Both the position numbers and the translations under genes were made by a program. Positions 5,801 to 12,047 of a stretch of DNA of 13,165 nucleotides are shown here, in pieces. Source of the DNA: Methanobacteriota archaeon (GTDB taxonomy: Archaea > Thermoplasmatota > Thermoplasmata > RBG-16-68-12); contig VBMM01000049.1 of NCBI GenBank assembly GCA_005878415.1, positions 1-13,165 on the forward strand. Reading direction: 5' to 3'. The notes under the pieces are model-generated. The model did not search any database. It saw nothing but the letters and a program-made list of their open reading frames with translations, and was not told where the DNA came from. Position 1 is the stretch's first letter, and each line of letters opens with the position of its first letter.

Positions 5801-6526
5801 TTGGAGACGGCGAAGATCCAGACGTACATCGAGGGCCTTGACGACGCCCTCGGAGGCGGCTTCCCGGTCGGCCACGTCCTCCTGATCTCCGGCTTGCCAG
5901 GGACGATGAAGTCGACCCTCTCCTACGCGATCCTCCACGGGAACGCCCGCGAACGGGGCGCGAAGTGCCTCTACGTCTCCCTCGAACAGACGCGGAAGAG
6001 CCTCGAGGCGCAGATGGCGGCGATGGGCTTCGACGTCGAGGCCGTCCGCGGCGAAGTGCACATCCTCGACCTCGGCACGATCCAGAAGGAAGCCGGGAAG
6101 AGCGCGACGAAACCGTGGATGGAATTCCTCCGCCGCACATTGCAGACGAAGAAAGACATCGAAGGCGTCGACCTCGTCGTGATCGACTCGCTCGAGGCCC
6201 TCGAGGTCCTCGCGAAGTTCGAGGACCGACGTACGGACCTGTTCCGGTTGTTCGAATGGCTCCGGGACCTCGGCGCGACGACGGTCATCCTGGCGGAGGC
6301 CGCGTCCGACGCGCCGTTCCTGGGGATCGAGGCGCCGCAGCCGCGTCGCGACGAGACGTTCCTCGCGGACGGCATCCTCGAACTCAAGATGCATTCGATC
6401 TCCGACGTCGAGGTCCAGCGGCGGATCCGCGTCGTGAAGATGCGGGGATCGCACCACAAGACCGGGTTCTCTGCCCTCGTGTTCGAGGACGGCCGATTCC
6501 AGGTCACTTCCGTCATCAGTCCCTAG
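5801..6526 (+). CDS. KaiC/RAD55-like ATPase (GTMKS type), copy 1
   Basis: This 241-residue, single-domain RecA-fold ATPase of the KaiC/RAD55 group has IEGLDDALGGGFPVGH at 10-25, Walker A SGLPGTMKST at 30-39, catalytic-Glu strand CLYVSLEQ (Glu62) at 56-63, Walker B LVVIDSLEAL (Asp129) at 125-134, and C-terminal RVVKMRGSHHKTG at 210-222. Lys213 and Arg215 correspond to the interface finger residues of KaiC, so an oligomeric ring is expected. Met replaces the last Gly of the P-loop. The KaiC Glu-Glu pair is Glu-Gln here. The start is TTG 5801, four bases after the previous stop; it gives exactly the N-terminal length of the paralogue at 8317, and no ATG lies before the P-loop. Bases 6181-6231, around Walker B, are almost identical to 7967-8017 in the next gene. 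The substrate or partner acted on is unknown. Confidence 0.9.
   Translation: METAKIQTYIEGLDDALGGGFPVGHVLLISGLPGTMKSTLSYAILHGNARERGAKCLYVSLEQTRKSLEAQMAAMGFDVEAVRGEVHILDLGTIQKEAGKSATKPWMEFLRRTLQTKKDIEGVDLVVIDSLEALEVLAKFEDRRTDLFRLFEWLRDLGATTVILAEAASDAPFLGIEAPQPRRDETFLADGILELKMHSISDVEVQRRIRVVKMRGSHHKTGFSALVFEDGRFQVTSVISP
6181..6231 (+). repeat. Near-identical 51-base segment around Walker B, copy 1
   Basis: These 51 bases differ from 7967-8017 at only two positions. They encode IDSLEALEVLAKF plus EDRR. The identity includes third codon positions, which is more than protein constraint requires and suggests recent duplication or gene conversion. A third, more diverged copy begins near 11705. Confidence 0.85.
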
Positions 6527-6533
6527 GTGAACG

Positions 6534-8306
6534 ATGGCCGAACCGCTTCGGTGTTCCGGTTGTTTCTCGGTGAACAAGCCCGACGCCACGGTGTGCCGGG
6601 TCTGCGGCCGCAAGCTGCGGGAAGGGCCCGTACGCACCGGAGCCTCACCGCCCGTCGTCCTGCAACGGGTCATGAGCGGCGAGGTCTTCACCGCGGTGCT
6701 CGAGGAGGTGGGGAAGCGTTCGTCCGGCCGACCGGAGCGCTCGAGCCCGTCGGAGACGGCTGCGGTCGTCGAGGTGACCGCACCGCCGGAGGCGCCGATC
6801 GAAGACAATTCCGACGTGATCGCGGCCGCCATCGACCGGATCCGGGACAAGGCGCAGGCCGACGGCCACCGCTTCAAGCCGTACGTCCCCGCGAAGGGAC
6901 GGCCCCCGACCACGGACCGGGGCCGCCACGAAGCGGAGAGTTCGCTCGACGCCGGCGTCGCGCTCCTGCGGGAACGGCGCTTCGCCGACGCGATCGAGCC
7001 GCTGTTGAAGGCGATCTCGCGGGACGACGAAGACCGGCGGTCATGGGTCCTCCTGGCGGAGGCGTACCTTCGCGTCAACCGCCCGTACAAGGCCGCGGTC
7101 GGCTACCTGCGGGCGCTCGAGCTGAGCCCGAAGGACGAGCAGGCGTGGCTCGGCCTCGCGCGCATCTTGAGGGCGATCGACGACCTCCCGACCGCCGCCG
7201 CGGTCCTGGACCGCGCATCGCGCATCAATCCCAATCATGCGGACACCTGGGCGGAACGCGGCGCGGTCCTAGAGTCCCTCCAGAACCTCTCCGAGGCGAT
7301 GAAGAGCTACTCGAAGGTCCTCGGACTCAAGCCGGATCACCGCGCCGCGCTCGCGAAGCGACAGGAACTCGAGGCGAAAGTCCCCGTCTCGGAGACCGCC
7401 TCGGACGTCTCGGCATCGGAGTACAGCGCCGAGGATGATTCGCCCGCCGTCCCCGCGGAGACGTTCGATGCGATTCCCGACGACCTGCGCGATCAGCTCG
7501 ATGACGTCCTCGGGCCACCGACCGAAGAAGAGACGCGGGCCGCGGGCCGGAACAAGCCCCAGGCCGTGCCGACCGCCACGCCGGCCCAGGTGGCCCGTCC
7601 GGCGCGCGTCCGCACCTTCGTGGAAGGCCTCGACTCGGCCCTCGAGGGGGGCATCCCGTGGGGGCACCTCGTGCTCATCGAGGGCTCGCCGGGGACGATG
7701 AAGTCATCGTTGGCGTTTTCGATCCTGCTCCAGAACGCGGCGCGCGAGGGGCTCCACTGCCTCTACCTGAGCCTCGAGGAGCGGACGTCGAGCCTGTTGA
7801 AGCAGATGGAGTCGCTCGGCCTGAAGCTCGAGGTCCCACGCGGATCGCTCGTGGTCCTCGACCCGAAGACGGCCTCGAACCTCCTCGGCGAGCGGCCGGA
7901 CTGGATCGAGGCACTCCAGGCCGGCATCGCGTCGATCAAGGCGCAACGCGGCCTCGACCTGATCGCGATCGACTCGCTCGAGGCGCTCGAGGTCCTCGCG
8001 AAGTTCAAGGACCGACGCCGGGAGATGTACCGGCTCTTCGAGTGGCTGCGGGACCAAGACCTCACGAGCTTCGTGATCACGGAACGCCCCGACTGGATCG
8101 TCGCGGGCCACGTCCTCCAAGGGCGCTGGGACGAGGACTTCCTCGCCGACGGCGTGATCCACCTGCGGCTCCACATGGTCTCCGACCTCGATGCGCAGCG
8201 ACGGCTGCGGGTCGTGAAGATGCGCGGCACGCGCCACGAGACCGGCTACCTCGCGATGGTCCTCGACGACGGCCGCTTCCGAGTCACGCGGGCCATGAGC
8301 CCGTGA
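6534..8306 (+). CDS. Zinc ribbon-TPR-KaiC-like ATPase fusion (GTMKS type), copy 2
   Basis: This 590-residue, three-part protein has an N-terminal zinc ribbon: Cys7, Cys10, Cys21 and Cys24 (CSGC ... CRVC). A long low-complexity linker follows, then about four TPR units at 136-271 (RFADAIEPLLKAISRDDED, PYKAAVGYLRALELSPKD, LPTAAAVLDRASRINPNH, LSEAMKSYSKVLGLKPDH). An acidic, disordered linker spans 280-355. The KaiC/RAD55 domain covers 360-590: Walker A GSPGTMKS (384-391), catalytic pair Glu415-Glu416, Walker B Asp480, and KMRGTRH (562-568). It alone of the four GTMK proteins keeps both Glu residues, so it may be the most active hydrolase. The zinc ribbon and TPRs should dock other proteins, making this the likely hub of the set. 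ATG 6534 follows the previous stop by seven bases, with AGGTGA upstream. Confidence 0.92.
   Translation: MAEPLRCSGCFSVNKPDATVCRVCGRKLREGPVRTGASPPVVLQRVMSGEVFTAVLEEVGKRSSGRPERSSPSETAAVVEVTAPPEAPIEDNSDVIAAAIDRIRDKAQADGHRFKPYVPAKGRPPTTDRGRHEAESSLDAGVALLRERRFADAIEPLLKAISRDDEDRRSWVLLAEAYLRVNRPYKAAVGYLRALELSPKDEQAWLGLARILRAIDDLPTAAAVLDRASRINPNHADTWAERGAVLESLQNLSEAMKSYSKVLGLKPDHRAALAKRQELEAKVPVSETASDVSASEYSAEDDSPAVPAETFDAIPDDLRDQLDDVLGPPTEEETRAAGRNKPQAVPTATPAQVARPARVRTFVEGLDSALEGGIPWGHLVLIEGSPGTMKSSLAFSILLQNAAREGLHCLYLSLEERTSSLLKQMESLGLKLEVPRGSLVVLDPKTASNLLGERPDWIEALQAGIASIKAQRGLDLIAIDSLEALEVLAKFKDRRREMYRLFEWLRDQDLTSFVITERPDWIVAGHVLQGRWDEDFLADGVIHLRLHMVSDLDAQRRLRVVKMRGTRHETGYLAMVLDDGRFRVTRAMSP
7967..8017 (+). 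repeat. Near-identical 51-base segment around Walker B, copy 2
   Basis: Second copy of 6181-6231, 49 of 51 positions identical by eye, inside the KaiC-like domain of the fusion protein. It encodes IDSLEALEVLAKF plus KDRR. Confidence 0.85.
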
Positions 8307-8316
8307 GGAGGCGTCG

Positions 8317-9060
8317 ATGGCCCGGGCCCTCGTGAAGACGCACATCCGCGGGTTCGACGACGACGTCTTGCGCGGCGGCATCCCCCAGGGTCACGTCATC
8401 CTGATCCGCGGCGCGAGCGGGACGATGAAATCGTCCCTCGCGTACTACGTACTGTATCACAACGCCCTCGCCGGCGTCCCGGGCCTGTACGTTACCCTGG
8501 AGCAGAGCGCGGGGAGCCTCCTGGAGCACGTCGCGTCCCTCGGCCTCAAGGCGACGTCGGTCTCGGAGGCGCTCCCGATCCTCGACCTGAGCCGCGGCCG
8601 CGAGCACCTCGAGGAGATGGTCGCGAAGGTCGGCGCGATGACCGAAGCGACGGCGAGCCGGGACCAGGCGCTCCTCGCCGTCCTGAAGGGCAAGATCCTT
8701 GAGCTCCGTAAGAAGCGGAACTTCGAGCTGCTCGCCCTCGACTCGTGGGACGCGCTTGAGCTCGTCCTCGAGTTCCGGGATCGCCGGGTCGAGACGTTCG
8801 GGTTCTTCGAGTGGCTTCGGGACCTCGGCGTCACGAGCCTCCTGATCTCGGAGGAGCCGCCGCTCGAGGGGCGGACGACCGCTCTCGAGGAGGAGTTCCT
8901 TGCCGACGGCATCCTGCACCTGCGGCTCGAACCGGTGACGGACGTCGCGTACCAGCGGCGCGTGCAGTGCGTCAAGATGCGGAGCGTGAACCAGGACAGC
9001 GACGACCGCACGTTGCTCTTCGAGAACGGCCGGTTCGAGGTTGCGCGCGCGATCGGGTGA
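8317..9060 (+). CDS. KaiC/RAD55-like ATPase (GTMKS type), copy 3, with diverged finger motif
   Basis: This 247-residue, single-domain paralogue has IRGFDDDVLRGGIPQGH (10-26), Walker A RGASGTMKSS (31-40), catalytic strand LYVTLEQ (Glu62), Walker B LLALDSWDAL (Asp142) and the shared FLADGILHLRL. Two features set it apart. An insertion of about a dozen residues lies between the catalytic strand and Walker B (around REHLEEMVAKVGAMTEATASRD, 95-116), predicted helical. The usual KMRGxxHxTG is KMRSVNQDSDD (220-230), so Lys220 and Arg222 remain but the Gly and His are lost. That could alter inter-subunit contact and suggests a specialised position in a mixed ring. Start ATG 8317 has an excellent ribosome binding site, GAGGAGG at 8305-8311, five bases upstream, and follows the previous stop by ten bases. 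Confidence 0.9.
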   Translation: MARALVKTHIRGFDDDVLRGGIPQGHVILIRGASGTMKSSLAYYVLYHNALAGVPGLYVTLEQSAGSLLEHVASLGLKATSVSEALPILDLSRGREHLEEMVAKVGAMTEATASRDQALLAVLKGKILELRKKRNFELLALDSWDALELVLEFRDRRVETFGFFEWLRDLGVTSLLISEEPPLEGRTTALEEEFLADGILHLRLEPVTDVAYQRRVQCVKMRSVNQDSDDRTLLFENGRFEVARAIG

Positions 9061-9064
9061 CGGG

Positions 9065-9595
9065 ATGAACGAGCGCCTGCGCGTCCTCCTGGTCCGATCC
9101 GTCTTCCTGTTCCTCCTGTCGCTCGTCCTCGTTGCGGGCTTCTGGTACCACCGCGAGTTCTACCAGATCGGCTTCACGAACCTCCTGATCATCGGCGGCT
9201 TCGTCACGTTCCTCGTGATCTGGGCGGCCCGCCTCGCGATGTCGGGCGAGTTGCCCCGCGGCCGGCCGGCGGGGGAGATCACGTGCACCCTCGAGGAAGG
9301 CGACCGCCTGCTACGGAGGGTCGCGCGGCTGGTCGTCCGCCCGACGGAAGGGACGTCGTTCCCCCCGGTGGGCCACGTGCTGAGGGGGAAGTACGACACC
9401 GGACCGGAGTTCGCGCGGATCCTCATCGTCGACGCGCGTCGGGCGTTCCTCTCCGACCTCACGGAGGCCGAGGCCCGGGACGCGGGATACCGCACCGCCG
9501 CGGAGCTGCGGGACGCGGGAGCGATGAGGTGGCAGTGGCGTCCCTCCGATCTCGTGACGATCCTCGACGTTCGCGCGCTGGGGGCGGGCCGGTGA
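9065..9595 (+). CDS. Two-helix membrane protein with a cytosolic ASCH (PUA-like) domain
   Basis: The protein is 176 residues. Two hydrophobic helices, about 7-27 (VLLVRSVFLFLLSLVLVAGF) and 38-56 (TNLLIIGGFVTFLVIWAAR), are joined by a short outer loop (WYHREFYQIGF). Arg residues flank both helices on the same side, so both ends should be cytosolic. The rest resembles an ASCH domain: FPPVGHVLRGKYDTG (99-113), FARILIVDARRA, then the signature FLSDLTEAEARDAGY (128-142) followed by RTAAELRDAG, and a final strand DLVTILDVRAL after a WQW. ASCH domains are PUA-like beta barrels thought to bind RNA or small ligands; here the domain is held at the membrane, which is unusual. ATG 9065 is preferred over a GTG 24 bases upstream because that would overlap the previous gene; GGTGA lies four bases before the ATG. 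Confidence 0.82.
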   Translation: MNERLRVLLVRSVFLFLLSLVLVAGFWYHREFYQIGFTNLLIIGGFVTFLVIWAARLAMSGELPRGRPAGEITCTLEEGDRLLRRVARLVVRPTEGTSFPPVGHVLRGKYDTGPEFARILIVDARRAFLSDLTEAEARDAGYRTAAELRDAGAMRWQWRPSDLVTILDVRALGAGR

Positions 9596-11334
9596 ACCCG
9601 TTCGGCATCGCGATCGTCGGGGGCCTCATCGCCGACGCCGGCCTCCTCGCCCTGATCGGAATCCGGGGACGCCGCCGCTGGCTCCAGTCGACGTACGCGG
9701 CGTGCGCCCTCTCGTTCGTCGTCGCGGGCGCCGCAGCGGTCGGGATGGCCGAGCGCATCCTGCCGGCGGCGTGGGATCAGGCGGTCCTCGGGACGATGTT
9801 GCTCTCCAACGCCCTCACGGCGATCCTCGTGCTCAGCCTGATCCACGGAGAGACGCTCCCTCGACGTCGGGCGGCCTCGTTCCTTCTCCTCGCGCCGGTC
9901 CCGGTCCTCGCCTTCCTCGCGCCGCTTCAAGGCTGGACCGCATCGACCGCGTACGAAGGGAGTGTCCTCGGGGGCTTCATGGTCGTCTGCTTGGGGATCG
10001 CGCTGGCCGAGACGCTCTACGTCCGGTTCACGAGCCGTCTGTTCGCGGCGCCGTCGTTCTGGCTGGCGCTCGGCATCATCGCGCTGATCATCGCGGGCCC
10101 CGTGTACACGTACGAACTCGAGGCGCTCGGCACGCCGATCGTCGCGGGCGCAAACCTCGCCACTCCGGTCGCGCTGGCGGGCTTCGCGGTCGTCGCCTTG
10201 CAGGCCGATCCCTTCGCCGCCTCTCCCCGCCCCCGTGGCGGTCGATCCGAGGCGGGATCCCTCCAAGACGGGGAAGAGATCGTCTTCGACGAGGACCGCC
10301 CGAACTACGCCATCCGGAGCGCGCTCGACGAATCCGGCCGCGGGCGATCGACCCTGGTCCTCGGACGGACCGCCCCACCGCTGACCGGGGGCGCGGCGTT
10401 CGCTTCGATCGTCCCCGGACGTCACGCGGCGTTGCGCGCGCTGACGACCGCCTCGGAGTTCCTCGCCGCATCGCCCGGAGGCGTCGTCGTGCTGGAGGAC
10501 GTCGCGGGCCTGTCCGTCCTCTCCGGATGGGATGCGACGCTTGAGACAATCATCCGGCTCCGCCACGTCGCCCGGGAGACCCGCTCCACCGTCGTCCTCG
10601 CCACGAGTCGACTCACGCATGCCGAGCGGACGTCGCTCCAAGACCGCCACCTTCCGTGGTGGACCCTGCCGGATCCCGCGACGGAGCTCGAGGCGATCCT
10701 TTCGCAATCGTTCGGGTCCGGAGCCTCCCGGCTGCTCGATTCATTCGGCCGTGCCCACGGCCTCCGGCGTGGCGAACTCACGGCGGACCACGTCCCGGCG
10801 CTCGTGGCCTTCCTGCAGCGAGCCCTCTCCGAACTCTCCGGCGCCGTCGAAGGGACCGCGGCCCACGGCCTCCGCGTGCAGTTCGAGGCCGCGGCGAGCG
10901 TCCTGCGATCGTTCGCGGCGCAACGTCCGGAGGAGCTGGCGCGGGGGAAATGGCCATCCCGAGCCGCGGGTGGACCGGGGGCCGATCTCCTCGTCACCGC
11001 CGCCGACTACTGGCGGGGCAAGGAGATGGAGGAGCTGTTCGCCGCCGCGGATGCGGTCGTCGAGCGAGAGCCGCTGTTCGAGAAGGCTCGCGCCGTGTAC
11101 GTCGAGCAGCTCGGCGACGCGGGCGAGAGCGTGCTCCGCAGCCAGCTGGACCGTCTCGGGAGACGACCCGAGGACCTGCGGAAGGCCGACCTCGTCCGGA
11201 TCGCGGATCGGGCGTCCGTCGACCTCGGCGCCCTGGCGGACGTCGTCGACGTGCCGCAGGAACGAGACCGGATCCAGAAGCAGATCGACTCGATCCGGCA
11301 GCGGCTCGAGCTGATCGTGGAGGAGGAGAAATGA
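9592..11334 (+). CDS. Seven-helix membrane protein with DUF835-like cytosolic domain
   Basis: The protein is 580 residues, GTG start overlapping the previous stop (GTGA). Seven hydrophobic helices lie near 3-24, 35-56, 61-84, 93-111, 124-145, 155-174 and 181-204. Loops 1, 3 and 5 (RGRRRW, LPRRRA, VRFTSR) and the tail after helix 7 carry the Arg residues, which predicts an external N-terminus and cytosolic C-terminus, as in 7TM sensor proteins. Residues about 230-355 resemble DUF835: a nucleotide-binding-like alpha/beta domain with STLVLGRTAPP (253-263), GGVVVLEDVAGLSVL (296-310) and STVVLATSRL (332-341). A helical region (380-540) and a charged coil (RDRIQKQIDSIRQRLEL) follow. There is no histidine kinase or HAMP motif. 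DUF835 occurs in archaeal sensor proteins, so this is the likely signal input, passing information to the next gene's ATPase, whose ATG overlaps its stop. Confidence 0.82.
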   Translation: MNPFGIAIVGGLIADAGLLALIGIRGRRRWLQSTYAACALSFVVAGAAAVGMAERILPAAWDQAVLGTMLLSNALTAILVLSLIHGETLPRRRAASFLLLAPVPVLAFLAPLQGWTASTAYEGSVLGGFMVVCLGIALAETLYVRFTSRLFAAPSFWLALGIIALIIAGPVYTYELEALGTPIVAGANLATPVALAGFAVVALQADPFAASPRPRGGRSEAGSLQDGEEIVFDEDRPNYAIRSALDESGRGRSTLVLGRTAPPLTGGAAFASIVPGRHAALRALTTASEFLAASPGGVVVLEDVAGLSVLSGWDATLETIIRLRHVARETRSTVVLATSRLTHAERTSLQDRHLPWWTLPDPATELEAILSQSFGSGASRLLDSFGRAHGLRRGELTADHVPALVAFLQRALSELSGAVEGTAAHGLRVQFEAAASVLRSFAAQRPEELARGKWPSRAAGGPGADLLVTAADYWRGKEMEELFAAADAVVEREPLFEKARAVYVEQLGDAGESVLRSQLDRLGRRPEDLRKADLVRIADRASVDLGALADVVDVPQERDRIQKQIDSIRQRLELIVEEEK

Positions 11335-12044
11335 AGCGCGTCCTCACGAACGTCGAAGGCCTCGATGAACTCCTCGGAGGCGGCATTCCGGAGGGGAACA
11401 TCGTCCTCGTGTCCGGGGCGCCGGGCACGATGAAGACCTCGCTGACGTACCACATCCTCCACACGAATGCGCTCGACCGGTTGCGCGGACTGTACATCTC
11501 CCTCGAGCAGGGCCGCGCGAGCCTGCTCGACCACACGGAGGGGCTCGGCTACCGCCACGATGCCGTGAGCGGGAATCTCAGCCTCCTCGACCTCGCCACG
11601 CTCCGCAAGAAGATGGTGGGCTCCTCCGAGCAGCCTTGGATGGACCTCTTCAAGCTCTACGCGCAGGGGATCCGCAAGTCGTTCGACTACCGCCTCCTCG
11701 TCTTGGACTCGCTCGATGCCCTCGAGATCCTCGCGAAGTTCCGCGACCCGCGGCGGGAGATGTTCTCGCTGATCCGTTGGCTGCGGGACCTCCAGTGCAC
11801 CGCGTTCCTGCTCGGGGAACTGCCCACGGACGTGAGCGGGGCGGACCCGCGGCGGGCCGCCTTCGCGAAGCACAAGGAGGACTACCTCGTGGACGGCATC
11901 CTGCACCTGCGGCTCGCGCGCCAAGGGGACTTCGGCATGCAGCGCCAGCTCCGGGTCGTCAAGATGCGGGGCAGCCGTCACGATACGGGCTACCAGGCGC
12001 TCGTCTTCGACAACGGATTCAAGGTCACGCGAATCCTGGCGTGA
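11331..12044 (+). CDS. KaiC/RAD55-like ATPase (GTMKT type), copy 4
   Basis: Last operon gene, 237 residues: VEGLDELLGGGIPEGN (8-23), Walker A SGAPGTMKTS (28-37), catalytic strand LYISLEQ (Glu59), Walker B LLVLDSLDAL (Asp126), DYLVDGILHLRL, and RVVKMRGSRHDTG (208-220). All elements for ATP hydrolysis and ring contact are present, apart from the Met-for-Gly change shared with its paralogues and Gln instead of the second Glu. ATG 11331 overlaps the 7TM gene's stop (ATGA), with GGAGGAGGAG at 11319-11328 upstream, so its synthesis is tightly coupled to the sensor. It is the natural candidate for direct partner of the DUF835 domain. Its TGA directly abuts the trpS stop codon on the other strand. 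Confidence 0.92.
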   Translation: MKRVLTNVEGLDELLGGGIPEGNIVLVSGAPGTMKTSLTYHILHTNALDRLRGLYISLEQGRASLLDHTEGLGYRHDAVSGNLSLLDLATLRKKMVGSSEQPWMDLFKLYAQGIRKSFDYRLLVLDSLDALEILAKFRDPRREMFSLIRWLRDLQCTAFLLGELPTDVSGADPRRAAFAKHKEDYLVDGILHLRLARQGDFGMQRQLRVVKMRGSRHDTGYQALVFDNGFKVTRILA

Positions 12045-12047
12045 TCA
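12042..12047. other. Abutting convergent stop codons (TGATCA)
   Basis: TGA 12042-12044 ends the last ATPase gene on the plus strand. TCA 12045-12047 is the trpS stop (TGA) on the minus strand. There are no bases between the two genes. Any terminator must therefore lie within the opposing coding sequence, and the two mRNAs will overlap antisense at their 3' ends. Confidence 0.95.

Noticed and set aside
5774..7090. Long open frame on the minus strand (438 codons)
   Set aside because: It is antisense to a convincing KaiC-like ATPase and the zinc ribbon-TPR fusion; no domain is visible.
9283..9591. N-terminal extension of the 7TM protein by 103 codons
   Set aside because: It would overlap the ASCH gene completely and encodes Arg/Gly-rich sequence; GTG 9592 with the GTGA overlap and an immediate first helix is far better.
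9160..10707. Long open frame on the minus strand (515 codons)
   Set aside because: It is antisense to the ASCH and 7TM genes and has an Arg/Glu/Gly-rich composition with no recognisable domain.
10656..11330. N-terminal extension of the last ATPase by 225 codons
   Set aside because: It overlaps the 7TM gene in another frame. ATG 11331 has a strong ribosome binding site and gives the same length as the paralogues.
5801..12044. A cyanobacterial-type Kai circadian clock
   Set aside because: There is no KaiA or KaiB, and the KaiC-like proteins are single-domain or fused to other modules, unlike the double-domain KaiC. Only the fold family is shared.
2709..12044. Gas-vesicle cluster, because of GvpD-like P-loop proteins
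   Set aside because: No gvpA or other structural gas-vesicle gene is present.
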